Translations under genes and position numbers: made by a program
Assembly: GCF_012934885.1 (NCBI RefSeq)
Contig: NZ_CP051480.1
Location: forward strand, 434,001 to 498,000
Origin: Mycoplasma phocoeninasale
GTDB taxonomy: Bacteria; Bacillota_I; Bacilli_A; Mycoplasmatales; Metamycoplasmataceae
Length of the DNA: 64,000 bases
Direction: 5' to 3'
In this document: piece after piece, positions 1 through 10,190 of the stretch
Layout: each line of letters begins with the position of its first letter
Numbering within the stretch: position 1 is the first letter of the stretch
Notes under the pieces: generated by a model
The model's database searches: none
What the model was told of the DNA's origin: nothing
The model's input: only the letters and a program-made list of their open reading frames with translations

Positions 1-231
1 AAAATAAGTTTTTTATTTTTATACTATTTTAGTTTTTCGATTATTTGTACTAATCATTAGGCTAAGTTAATGATTTTTAGCTAGATATAAGCAGATTTTT
101 ACATTTTTTTAGCTAATTTTAAAATATTATTTCAATTTTTAATGCTTTTATAATCTAAAGATTATTTTTTTTATTAGCTTATATTATAATAACTAGGTTA
201 AAAAAATAATGTTAATATACAAGGAGTTACC

Positions 232-1983
232 ATGAGTAAGAAAAATTTTAAGTGATGAGTTGCTTTGCCCGCAACTGTTGCAACCTTGCCTCTAATTGCA
301 GCTTCATGCGTTAAAGCAAAGATAGATACTAATCCTTCTCCTAGTCCACAACCAGATCCTAGTAAACCGGGCCCAATGAATCCAAGTCCTGAAGTACCAA
401 AAAATCCGATGGTTACACCCCCAAATAATAATATGCCTCAAACTCCACCATCAATGATGCCAAGAGATATGTATAACCCACAAGAAATAATAAATAAATA
501 TTCCAATAAATTTGCTGGACTTGATGAAATAAAAAAACAGATTGATGAATTGCACAATTTATTTGATTTTGGTGATAATTCACAAACCGATTTAAATACT
601 GATAAATATAAATGACTAATTAGGGATTTTAATTTGATCAATACAATTCAAGATAATACTAAAATAGCAGAAAAATTAAAAGAACATTTAGAAGAAAATC
701 CTGACGTAATTATTACTGAATTTTCTGTTAGAATTGAGGATTTAATATTAAATACTCTAGAAGATGATATTAAAAATAATTTTAAGAGAAGGTATATGAA
801 ACTTAATGAATCTTATATTAAATCTTATAAAACACTTTCCGAAAATTATTTGAAGATAGAAAAAAAATTATTAAATCTTAAAAATAAGGTTCCCAAACTT
901 GTCTTTACTAAATTATCTGATAAGAATTCTTGGACAGAATTCATTAAGTTGTTAAATGAAAAAATTACTTTATTTAAAAAAAATCAAGAATTAGTAAATC
1001 TATTTAAGTCAAATACAACTTTTAGTTATGAAGGTAAATTAAATAATGAGGTTAATTATTGATTTGATGATAGCAAAGTAAAATATACTGGCAGTAGTGA
1101 TTATAAAATTGAAAAAGGCGAAACAAGAATATTAAATGGGGAATCAGTTTTGGTAAGTTACCGTATAACGAATAATGAAACTAATTATAAATTTAATGTT
1201 TTTGTAAAATATTCTTACAATGATGAAGATTCATCTAAAGATGCAGAATATATAAATTATAAAACTTTCCAAGGAGGAATTTTAAAAAGTAAGCATGAAG
1301 AACAACTAATACATAAAATTAGGGAAGAAAAAGTTAAAAAATTCATGTCAGACGCTACTTTTAAATACTCAGGAATATTGAATGATGAAATTTCTGGAAT
1401 ATTTAAGAGAAATAAAATAATTCCAATTCCTCTTGATGGATATGATGTTACTATTCTAAACATAAAATTTGAAGAAAACAAATCTGTAGCAGTTAATTTT
1501 CAAGTTGAATTTGATGAGCCTGGCAATAACAGACATTCTTTTTATTTATATGTTAGATTTTTGCATTCTAACGAATCCAATAAGGAAATAGTTGGGACAT
1601 ATATAACTGAAAGTGAGTTTAATAGCAATAAGTATAAGAATCAAAAAGATTATCAATATGCAAAAAAATTGAAGATTAATAATTTTCAATCTAAAATAAG
1701 CATTAAATATAATTCAACTTTTACTAATATGCCTGGTTCCAAACCTGATTTTAGAAATGGTTTGAAATACGAAAAAAGAGATGAATATCAAGGATACACC
1801 ATTATTCCACGTTCTTTTAAAACTAGCGATTCGAAAAAAATCTTTATTATTTTCTTTCAATTACACAATCCTGCATCTAATGAGTCTGATGTGAATATTT
1901 ATATAAAATTTAAATATAGTGATGCAAAACAAGAACAACTGGGAATGTATACTGATGAAATTGAATTTAAAAATCTATTTTAA
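232..1983 (+). CDS. Surface lipoprotein with proline-rich spacer and three C-terminal repeats
   Basis: A 583-aa secreted lipoprotein of unknown function. It starts at an ATG preceded by AAGGAG (221-226), with a TATAAT at 185-190. The signal peptide has a basic N-terminus, a hydrophobic core and the lipobox LIAASC, so Cys would be lipidated and the protein anchored outside the membrane. A Pro/Asn/Ser-rich linker follows (about residues 35-85), then a Lys/Glu-rich helical region. The C-terminal part holds three related units of about 115-120 residues whose starts are marked by NTTFSYEGKLNNE, DATFKYSGILNDE and NSTFTNMPGS (about residues 260, 374 and 495). TGA codons at 253, 256, 613 and 1060 are tryptophan, so the gene is intact under code 4. 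Such repeat-bearing lipoproteins are often variable adhesins or antigens in mycoplasmas; that role is inferred only. Confidence 0.85.
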
Positions 1984-2030
1984 CAATAAGTATTCGCAAT
2001 AAAAAATCAAATTTAAAAAAAATAATTTTT

Positions 2031-2060
2031 TTGTGAAAATATTTTTTTTTACTATATAAT
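2031..2060 (+). promoter_or_regulatory. Promoter of the solitary 5S rRNA gene
   Basis: TTGTGA (2031-2036) and TATAAT (2055-2060) are separated by 18 bases. The expected start of transcription, about 7 bases after the -10 box, coincides with the 5S gene, so this 5S has its own promoter. Confidence 0.6.
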
Positions 2061-2068
2061 GTATTACA

Positions 2069-2168
2069 TAGCAATCATAACGAAGGGGTTCCACCTGATA
2101 CCATTCCGAACTCAGCAGTTAAGCCCTTCAGTGCCGACGATACCGCACGGGAAAATAGGTCATTGCTT
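2069..2168 (+). rRNA. rrf: 5S ribosomal RNA, unlinked from 16S-23S
   Basis: The core matches bacterial 5S rRNA, including CCATTCCGAACTCAG and the AGTTAAGCCC segment. The ends pair as AGCAAT with ATTGCT to form helix I. The gene stands alone, about 26 kb from the 16S-23S operon in this window and on the same strand. A T-rich run directly follows and probably acts as the terminator. Ends are approximate to a few bases; the gene is slightly shorter than typical mollicute 5S genes. Confidence 0.93.
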
Positions 2169-2219
2169 TTTTTATTATTTTTTTTATATAATTTAATTAA
2201 CAAATAGAATAGGAATAAA

Positions 2220-3053
2220 ATGTCAGTTTCATCATTTGCTTTTGAAGTCAAAAAAGAAATTATTAATCGTAAATTAACTAAAAGTCAGAAGCTTGGTCTA
2301 TTAAGTGGAATTTTAGCTACAACAAAAATTCAAAAAAATTTATCTTATATTATTATCAATAATAAGGAAGTATTTAACTATTTAAAAACCTTACTATTAG
2401 AGCTAAAAATTAAGTATGAAAGTCCTCGTAAAAACGCTTTCTTGATCAACCTTAATTCCTTTCGTCACCATAATTTTAAAAAAGAGAGAGATTATTTTTC
2501 TGGCATTTTTTTAGCTAGCGGATCAATTAATAATTCAAATAGTGTCCAAAACCACTTGGAATTAAAATTTTATGAATTATCATATGCTGAAGATGCTTTA
2601 GATATTCTTAATAAGCATGATATGAATTTCAAACTCCACGTGCGAAAAGGCCGCTACCTAATCTATATTAAGAGATTAGAAGACATTTGTGACTTTCTTA
2701 AAGCCATTGATGCGATTGATGCTTACTATCGCTTCGAAGATTCAATAATTGAACGGGATTTTTTTAATAATGTTAATCGAATTACTAACTTCGACATTTA
2801 TAATCAACAAAGAATAGCGAATGCTAATATCGTGTTTTTAGACAATTATGATTATATAAAAAACAACCATCTTGACGCAAACTTTACCCGTGATGAAATG
2901 ATTTTTTTTGAACTAAAGAAAAATAATATTGATCTTAGTTTAAATGATTTAGTTTTTCACCTTAATAAGTATAAAATCATCAAGTCTCGTTCTGCTCTGA
3001 ATCATTCGTTAATTAAGTTGAAAAAGGTGGTAAATAAATTTAAAAAACAGTAA
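2220..3053 (+). CDS. whiA: WhiA-like DNA-binding protein
   Basis: A 277-aa protein of the WhiA (DUF199) family, which joins an N-terminal LAGLIDADG homing-endonuclease-like fold without nuclease activity to a C-terminal helix-turn-helix. The opening MSVSSFAFEVKKEI and the C-terminal SRSALNHSLIKLKK region are characteristic. In Firmicutes WhiA affects cell division and chromosome segregation; in M. pneumoniae and M. gallisepticum a homologue represses ribosomal protein genes. It starts at ATG 2220 after AGGAA (2211-2215), with TATAAT at 2187-2192. It lies directly behind the 5S gene and is probably transcribed alone, since a hairpin with a T-tail follows the stop. Confidence 0.9.
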   Translation: MSVSSFAFEVKKEIINRKLTKSQKLGLLSGILATTKIQKNLSYIIINNKEVFNYLKTLLLELKIKYESPRKNAFLINLNSFRHHNFKKERDYFSGIFLASGSINNSNSVQNHLELKFYELSYAEDALDILNKHDMNFKLHVRKGRYLIYIKRLEDICDFLKAIDAIDAYYRFEDSIIERDFFNNVNRITNFDIYNQQRIANANIVFLDNYDYIKNNHLDANFTRDEMIFFELKKNNIDLSLNDLVFHLNKYKIIKSRSALNHSLIKLKKVVNKFKKQ

Positions 3054-3067
3054 TTTTTAATAAATAT

Positions 3068-3100
3068 AAAAAAATAAAGGATTAACTCCCTTATTTTTTT
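3068..3100. terminator. Bidirectional terminator between convergent genes
   Basis: A hairpin (AAAATAAAGG with CCCTTATTTT, loop of about 7) has an A-run on the left and a T-run on the right. It can therefore stop transcription of whiA from the left and of the Cys-rich gene from the right. Confidence 0.7.
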
Positions 3101-3108
3101 ATATAAAA

Positions 3109-3399
3109 TTACATTTCTTTTTTGCAAGATTTTTCCATATCACATGACTTTTTGCATTCATCTTTCATGCTACAGCTTTTTTCCATGTCACATGATTTTT
3201 CGCATTTTTTGTCCATGTTGTCGCATTTCTTGTCCATGTCGCATTTTTTGTCCATGTCGCATGATTTTTCCATGCTACAAGTTTTTTCACATTTCTTGTC
3301 CATATCACATGATTTGTCACATGATTTTTCCATATCACATGATTTCTTACAACATGAATTTTCATCCATGTTATTCATCATTTTTTCTTCTTTGTTCAT
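3109..3399 (-). CDS. Small Cys/Lys/Met-rich repeat protein
   Basis: A 96-aa protein with 16 cysteines arranged in short repeats of the kind CDMDKKC, CDMEKSC and CEKSC, giving a regular Cx3C/Cx5C spacing. There is no signal peptide and no hydrophobic stretch, so it should be cytoplasmic and highly charged. The start is ATG 3399 with a GGAGAA Shine-Dalgarno at 3407-3412; a bidirectional terminator follows the stop. It belongs to no family I can name. The dense Cys/Met spacing suggests metal binding or thiol chemistry, in the manner of a metallothionein, but that is inference. The opposite strand is also open because of the repeat, but lacks ribosome-binding sites and known features. The near-identical 18-base units could expand or contract by slippage. 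Confidence 0.72.
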   Translation of the reverse strand: MNKEEKMMNNMDENSCCKKSCDMEKSCDKSCDMDKKCEKTCSMEKSCDMDKKCDMDKKCDNMDKKCEKSCDMEKSCSMKDECKKSCDMEKSCKKEM

Positions 3400-3601
3400 A
3401 TTTGTGTTCTCCTTTATAGATTATTCTTGCACATATATATTTTATATTATTTTTATATCATTTCGGCGCTTTGAGACATATTTTAAAGAAATTTTAATAT
3501 TCATTTAAAGTTATTTTGTAAATTATTAGAAAATAAATTGTCAGTCAACAAGGGGTTACGAAATATTTTTTCTTTGTAATATATTTATTGTGACTATTTT
3601 T

Positions 3602-4375
3602 TTAAGTCATTAGTTTTAACATTTTGGGAATGTTTATTTCTAGATTATTGTTAGTTAGAATATCGTTTATAATTTCAAAATTAATGTCAAGGTTGATGTG
3701 ATTAATATTGTCATATATCGCTTTTTTAGCCTCTTTATATTCATTAATGAATTTCATTAGACTGTCATTTTTTTCGATCATACCCTTTATTGTGTTTAAA
3801 TTAGTCTTTATAGCAGTCAAAAGATTGATTAGTGGTGGTTTTTCACTCCTTAGAATTTCGAATTTAAAATCTGAATCATATAAATACTCTTTATAGTTTT
3901 TTGTTACACCATCGCTATCATTTTCTAACATTTTGCCAGCATTTTCATGTTCAGCGTTTTCAAGAAAAAAATTAAGGTCGGATATTCGATTAGAGAGGAT
4001 GTTAATCATTCAGTTCAGTTGGTATAATAATTCAGAAAAATTTTGAGTTCTGCCATTGCTTTCTTTAAAATCAAAATTTTTCTTGAAATACTTATCTAAG
4101 GTTGCTTTAAGTTCAGGGATACTTTGCTCTTCAACAAGATCTTTAAAGGTACTGCTAAGCCCTCTGTATTGAGTGTAAAATAAATAAAATTTACTATTAA
4201 ATTCACGAATGACAACTTTAAGTTTTAAGGCATCTTTGATAAAATCATTTTCAAGAACACTGCTACTATTTTTCTCATTTTCTTTTGAACTACTATTGGT
4301 TGTAGTTGCTGATATTGTAATTGTAATTACAGAAAGTAGTGAGATTGCAAGTGATGAGATGAAAAACTTTTTCAT
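3602..4375 (-). CDS. Secreted or membrane-anchored protein, third gene of surface operon
   Basis: A 257-aa protein opening with a basic residue pair and a hydrophobic segment (MKKFFISSLAISLLSVITI), followed by a Ser/Thr/Asn/Lys-rich stretch. There is no cysteine lipobox, so it is either cleaved by a different route or kept anchored by the N-terminal helix. The rest is charged and mainly helical. TGA 4010-4012 encodes Trp and joins two open parts into one gene. Its ATG overlaps the TAA of the preceding gene in the sequence TAATG, which implies translational coupling. I recognise no family. Confidence 0.75.
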
Positions 4376-6216
4376 TATATTGCTCCTTTTTTTATCAAAG
4401 TAAACGAGTTAGCATTAGCACCACTATCATCTTTAAAACCGTTAATTTTAATTGAGAATTCATAGAATGGTTTTTCATTTAGATTGCTAAAATTCAAATC
4501 ATCATTATTTATAAATTTATATGCTGCTAGATTAAGAGTTAATTTGCCACTTTCTTCACTTTTAACTGATTGTAGCTCAATTTTTTTAATTCCACTATGA
4601 ATTTCATCATCATCATTTTCAAGGGCATATGATAGTAAAAAATTATTTAAATAGGCCATCAAAACCTGCATACTCTCATCATCTTTTTTAATCGTGGAAG
4701 CATCTACTTGATTGCGACCCTCTCACCGTTCATAAACTCTATCTAAAGCATTTTGAACTAATGAGGTAAATGGTTTATTTATGTCGCTATCAATAAAATC
4801 ATCTAATTTAATACCTTTAATTTTTGAATTCTGATTTTCCCGGAAGATATGATAATCTTGGGGTTTAAGGTCGGCAACTGCTACATTTTTTAAGGCAATT
4901 CCTCTTAGATAATGGCCGTGATCATCAAAATTTTGACTAAGTAGCACATATCTCTTTTCAGTGCCATCTTTTTTTGTCACTTTTATAATTAATCTAATAA
5001 TTTGATCAGTTTTAAAGTATTTAGTAAATTGAACATCTTCAATTTCATACTTAGCATCAACATTTTTATAGACATCTGGAATATCGAGTGATAAAATCTT
5101 GTCTTTAAATTTTGAAAATAAATAAACTAACCCACGAGAATTTCAATAATTTAAACTGCCATATCCCTTAATAAAGTTATTAATGTTATCAACAACTCTC
5201 ATGAATTTAAGACTACTGATATTTAGAAGAGGATTTTCAACATAATCATTGAAGAGTTCATATTTTTCATGAAGACCTTGTTCACCAACTCCAAATTTAA
5301 GGTTTGTGGCATAATTTCTAAAACCATTAATGTAAAAAGTTTTGGTTTTAATTTCATTAGATATCAAGCTTTGATTGTCAAAAGTAGTGATGTTATTGAT
5401 TTTAAAGGTAATGTAGTTGCTACGTTTATCAAGACTTTCTTTAATTTCACTTTTTGATCAGTCTATATCAATTGATTTGATGGCAAGATTAAACTTATTT
5501 AAGTATAAAATTAAGAAGTTAACAAATGTATCGCGGAATTGTTGGTTGTCAGCTTTGAGTCATGAGCTAGCCTGAATGTATTGATTTTTATAAAGTTTTT
5601 GTAGCAAAATTGGCTCACGCATACTATTAGAAATGTCGCGAACTCTTACTAATCCCGAGTTGTTTTGCAAGTCATTTACTAGGCGAAAAATTATTGTTTG
5701 AAAGTCAAAGAAAACGGGATCTTGAATTCGGTAAAAATCCTTATTAATATTTTTTAAATTAGCTAAGTAATAAAATCAGCCATTGCTGTAGCCATTATAT
5801 TTTTTGATATCTTCAAAATTATATTCGTTAAATAGTGAAGCAATTTTATTTTGTGGGTTATCTGTACTTTGAATTTTGATATTATCATATTGAGAAATAA
5901 CTTGCTCATTTGCTTTTTTGAGTTCAAAATTAAATCTGTATTTAATCTCTTCTCCGTCTCTAAAAATTAGACTTTGAGATTTCTGATCAATTATTGGATT
6001 ACTTAGATAAGTTTTCTTTCCGTTTTTGTAATGAAAGATAAAAGGTTTAATATCATTAAGTGTGGCTATTTGCTGCAAAGTTAGTAATTTTAAATAGCGT
6101 TCAGTGACAATATTTTCATCAATCTGAACACCTTTTTTTTGGCACGCAGCAGCCACTAGGGGAAATGAAAGTGAAATAAGGGGTAGAAAAATGAGAAATT
6201 TTTTGCGATTTCTCAT
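4375..6216 (-). CDS. Large surface lipoprotein, second gene of operon
   Basis: A 613-aa lipoprotein. The signal peptide ends in the lipobox LVAAAC (about residues 19-24), typical of mycoplasma lipoproteins exported by Sec and lipidated on Cys. Several TGA codons (for example 5776-5778) are read as Trp; with code 4 the frame is open from 6216 to the TAA at 4375-4377. The mature part is Lys/Asn/Asp-rich with no motif I can assign. It starts one base after the stop of the upstream lipoprotein gene (TAG-A-ATG) and its own stop overlaps the next start, so the three genes form a tightly coupled unit, perhaps encoding parts of one surface complex (inference). Confidence 0.85.
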
Positions 6217-6217
6217 T

Positions 6218-6817
6218 CTAGTGATTTTGTCCCAAGTCTAAAAATACATCACCTTGTCCCTCATTTTGTCTACCATCTAAGCATTTAATTTTATAGTGAT
6301 AGTAAATATTTCTTTGACTTTCATCATAATCAAAGTAGCAATGTACTTCGTGATTGCCAACGAAATACTCTAAATTAGGAATGTATACCTCCATATATTT
6401 TTGGAATTCTGGATTTTTAAGTGTGTCCGGAATAAAGCCATAACGATTTAATTGATCTTTAGCATCAGAAAATCATTTGGTTATGTTTTCTCATAATTTT
6501 TTTATGTAATTATCTTTTTCAATTTGACTGCCTAAAGCACTGTATTCTTTTTTGGCCAAATCGGTTAGTTTGAATGTTGAGTTTTCAATCACTTCATTTA
6601 CTCTTTTTGTTAATTCTTCACCAATTAAACTACCTTCTCTATTAACATCTGAAGCGTGAAAATTATTTCCCCTAACATCGATTGTGTCTGTTGGGTGATT
6701 AGTTTTTTTATCAGCGCCTTTATTATTACAAGCAACCATAATAATTGGTAATGCAATAAATTGTGATGATAGTAAAGCCATAATAATCTTATTTTTCTTA
6801 GAAATCTTCTTAAACAT
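6218..6817 (-). CDS. Surface lipoprotein, first gene of operon
   Basis: A 199-aa lipoprotein with a long basic N-terminus (MFKKISKKNK), a hydrophobic core and the lipobox IIMVAC. The mature chain is hydrophilic; the last 85 residues are rich in Tyr, Asp and Glu. TGA codons at 6473-6475 and 6491-6493 are Trp; the stop is TAG 6218-6220. A GAAAGGG-like Shine-Dalgarno lies upstream on the minus strand. It leads the three-gene operon and is divergent from the M28 peptidase lipoprotein, with a shared AT-rich promoter region of about 190 bases (6818-7008). No family is recognised. Confidence 0.82.
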
Positions 6818-7008
6818 AATTTATACCAGCCCTTTCTTTATATAAAATTTTACTATCATTTGAAGATTAAGCACTTTTTTTATCATAAAAGCCGCTAAAA
6901 AAGGCGATTTTTTCATTTATAGATAATAAAGTAATAAAATTTTTATACATAATGTATTATGTATCTCAAAAAATGAGAAAAGAAGATAATCGAAAGGACA
7001 ACACAAAT

Positions 7009-8646
7009 ATGAAAAAACGATTCAAGATGTTAATTAGTTTGACAAGCATTTCAGCCATTGCGGCATTGCCACTAGTTGCAGCTTCATGTGTGAATAGCCA
7101 AAATAAAGAAACTAACGTATCAAATTTAGAAGTATACAAGCAATTTAATCAATTTATTAATGATACCCACGGAAGAAAAGCAGAAAACATTAATAACTTT
7201 AAAGAATCTAATTTAGTGTTAGAAAAAAATGGTGATAAAATTGCTAAATCTTTGGGAATTAAATTGACTAATGGGCAATCATTAACTACAGCAGCCTTAG
7301 ATCCTTTATACGATCAAGACGTTACTATTGACCCATCTCATAACATTTATGGTAGCTATCATGCATATCGTGTTTTAAAGAAAATGATTGCGGCAATGGG
7401 ATATGAAAACCATACTGGTGATAATATTACTTACCCCGACCAAAATATTATCAATAACCAAAAAAATCAAGCAGCACCTGATTCAAAAATCACAGACTTG
7501 GGAGTAACATCAATTACTACCTTCAAAGACGGTGGAAAACACCAAGCAATAGTAAATAAAGCAAATGAGGATATGAAAAAAACTGGCTTTATAACTCAAG
7601 GTTTTCTATATGAAACTGCAAACAACCGTACAAACAACATTGGAAATAACATTATTGTAACTATTAACCCAAGTGATAAAGTCTTGAAAAATAGCAAAAA
7701 TGTCAATCGTGCTGTTAAAGATTTTTACATTTCATCACACTACGACTCTACTAATAACGTAGGTCCTAAGGGAATTTCATGAGGTGCAACAGATAACGCA
7801 ACTGGTGTTTCTGTTAACTTATCATTACTAAAATACTTTTCAGATCCAAAAAATCGTGAAAATCTAGGAGTAAGATTACACATTTTATTTGTTGATGCTG
7901 AAGAGCTTGGAAAATTAGGTTCAGAAGCTTTTGTAGAACAATTTTTAAAATCTAAAAAACAAGGCAATAACGAAGCAAATGAACTTCTAAAAAATTCAAT
8001 AGGAATGATTAACCTAGATACTGTTGCTGGCGGCGATAGAATGTATGTTCACTCGCCAAATACTGATCCAAATTTAGCAAGAGGTGGAAGAATTTATGGG
8101 AATGTTTCAAAAATCATTCGTGATCAAATCAACGCAATCTCAAGAATTAGAAGTGAGAAATTAAAAGATCCATCACAAGAACTTGAAATTCACCCACAAT
8201 TCACACCAGGTGAATATAAACCTGGAGAAACTGGTGATTGATCAGATCATGCACCATTTTATATAAAAGCTAATATTCCAGTAGCATACATTGAATCAAC
8301 AAATTTTGCTATTAAATCAAAAACAGAAGTTTATGATGGATATGCTCAAACAACTAACCCTAATGCTTGAGTATTGAAAGATGGCAAGAACATTGAATCT
8401 CTAGTTAAGAGAAAAATTAACAATGGTTTAATCGAAGTTTATGACTGACCTGAAGGAATAACTAAAAAAGATTTTGCTATATCAGGCGATATATGACATA
8501 GTGACTTAGATCGCCCTGATTGAGTTTTGAAAAATATTGGATCAAGATTCTATAAACAACAAGATACAGTTTATGAATCATTGAAAGAATATTTTGCTTC
8601 AATGTATAGTATTAATGACAAAGATGAAATACAATACATTATCTAA
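7009..8646 (+). CDS. M28-family metallopeptidase lipoprotein
   Basis: A 545-aa lipoprotein (lipobox LVAASC) carrying a zinc aminopeptidase-type M28 domain. The expected metal and catalytic residues can be placed: His244 in SSHYDS, Asp262 in GATDNATG, Glu298/Glu299 in DAEELGKLGS, Asp337 in NLDT and His414 in SDHAPF. Anchored on the outer face, it would trim extracellular peptides, useful to an organism that imports its amino acids. I chose ATG 7009 over the in-frame ATG at 6952 because it is preceded by AAAGGA (6994-6999) and begins a canonical MKKR signal peptide. Internal TGA codons (such as 7780 and 8239) are Trp. A hairpin terminator follows. Confidence 0.92.
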
Positions 8647-8668
8647 AAAATGTTAAGCTATAAAAAAA

Positions 8669-8694
8669 GTGCCAAAGATGTTGGCATTTTTTTT
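8669..8694 (+). terminator. Rho-independent terminator after M28 peptidase gene
   Basis: The stem GTGCCAA/TTGGCAT with loop AGATG is followed by a run of eight or more T. Confidence 0.85.
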
Positions 8695-8804
8695 GTTTGT
8701 TTTTGTCGCTTTTTTATCACAAAAATAATAAAAAGATTTAAATAGAAGTCCTAATATTCCCTAATATATTATTATCTCAAAAAACATAAGATTACTTTTT
8801 ATAG

Positions 8805-8810
8805 TATAAT
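8805..8810 (+). promoter_or_regulatory. -10 box of the methyltransferase/DUF262 operon
   Basis: A perfect TATAAT lies 8 bases before ATG 8819 of the leader ORF, so the transcript would start at or almost at that codon (leaderless). No other good promoter is seen before the methyltransferase gene. Confidence 0.55.
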
Positions 8811-8818
8811 AAATGATT

Positions 8819-8983
8819 ATGAGTATATTATCAATAAGTCAAAAAGTAAATGATGCGAATATTAATGCACCTCAATATATATTTATATATATGATTAGTA
8901 ATTTATTAGAGTTTTTAGGAAAAATGCATAATTTTTTGTGACCTTCGCAGGCTCTTTCTGTTATGGATTATGAAAAAAATTAA
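8819..8983 (+). CDS. Short leader ORF overlapping the methyltransferase start
   Basis: A 54-codon reading frame starting MSILSISQKVNDANI, with one TGA read as Trp and a TAA stop. It begins 8 bases after TATAAT and overlaps the first 14 bases of the methyltransferase gene, whose ATG lies inside it. The methyltransferase has no Shine-Dalgarno of its own, so its translation may depend on ribosomes finishing this frame. The product has a hydrophobic middle (PQYIFIYMISNLLEFL) but no recognisable helix-turn-helix, so it does not look like a classical restriction-modification controller protein. It could be a leader peptide, a small functional protein or the remnant of a larger gene. I see no homology. 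Confidence 0.4.
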
Positions 8984-10181
8984 GGTTTTAGAGACTTTTT
9001 CTGGAATAGGTGCACAAAATAAAGCTATAAAAATCTTGAACAAAAATAACAAAACAAAGTTTGAAATTGTTGCAACATGCGAATGAGATGCGAGGGCAAT
9101 TATTACATATTCAGCCATGCACGACAATTTATATAACGTAACTAGTCAAATTCTTGAAAAATATAAGTTGACTAATGAAAAATCTATAAATGATTTTTTA
9201 AAGGGAAAAACCTTCTCTCTCAATTCAAAAAAACCATCACATGTCGAAAGAAAAGATTTAACCTTTAAAAAGTACCTAGTAGCCGCAACTTTGCTTCAAA
9301 ATAACCAAGTTGATATAACGCAGTTAGATTCTAAAATTATTGATGCTAAGAAAATAGATTTGATAACCTATTCCTTTCCATGTCAAGGATTGTCGATTGC
9401 GAATATGGGGAGGGCAAAAGGAATTAATGATCCTAAAAGTACGTCAAGTCTTGTTTGACAAATCTATAGAGTTTTGAAAAATGCAAATCACAAACCTAAA
9501 TTTTTATTAATGGAAAACGTTAAAAATATACTTTCTAAAAAATTTTTGCCAGAGTATAATGAGTGGAAAAAAATACTACGGGAGTTGGGATACAAGACAT
9601 TTACAACTACTCTTAATGGTATTAATCATGGTTCTATTCAAAAAAGAGAAAGAGTTTTTGCATTATCAGTACTAGAAAATTTAAAAATTCCATTTTCAAC
9701 CGATGAAGAATACAAAGAAAAATTAAATTCCATAGCAAATAAACTAAATCAAGTTAAAATTCGTAATAAGTTAGAATCAATATTTAAAAGTTCTCCGGTA
9801 GACGAAATTTTAGATTCGTTAATTAATGCTACACCTTCAAGAATAAGAATGGTCAAAACGGCTAAAAACTTAAATGATAACATAAAACAAGAGAGATGCG
9901 TAAATACATTAACGACTAAACAAGATCGAATTCCTAATATTGGGATTCTAGACGTTAATTATTCAATAGCTAATAAGCTAAAATATCGGTTTATAACCCC
10001 ACGTGAAGCTTTCATGATTATGGGATTTAGTAGCGAAGATTTTGATAATATTAAGACCTTTCATAATTTGGGGATATTAACTAAAGAATCACTATATCGT
10101 CAAGCTGGCAATTCAATTGTTGTTGATGTCTTAAAAGATGTATTTGTGTTAATAAAAGAAATTTATGAAAATAACGTATAG
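8970..10181 (+). CDS. DNA (cytosine-5) methyltransferase
   Basis: A 403-aa C5-cytosine methyltransferase that transfers a methyl group from S-adenosylmethionine to a target cytosine. Motif I is ETFSGIGAQ (from about residue 8), motif IV is SFPCQGLS with the catalytic nucleophile Cys138, motif VI is MENVKN, motif VIII is QKRERVF, and the C-terminal motifs IX/X appear as RFITPREAFMIMGFS and RQAGNSIVVDVL. All key residues are present, so it should be active. The specificity segment between motifs VIII and IX (about residues 235-335) cannot be read for its target. TGA codons at 9084 and 9456 are Trp, so the gene suits this host. The partner DUF262 gene begins 9 bases after the stop with GGAG between them; the two are surely one operon. 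Confidence 0.92.
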
Positions 10182-10190
10182 GAGATAAAA

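Noticed and set aside
3150-3360. Short direct repeats resembling a CRISPR array
   Set aside because: The units are 18 bases without unique spacers and encode an in-frame protein repeat; no cas genes are present.
3122-3508. Plus-strand frames opposite the Cys-rich gene (Phe/Ser/His-rich)
   Set aside because: They arise from the repeat on the other strand, lack ribosome-binding sites and have unlikely composition.
8970-10181. Classical controller protein for the methyltransferase locus
   Set aside because: The only small gene before it (8819-8983) shows no helix-turn-helix, and no C-box-like repeats were seen.
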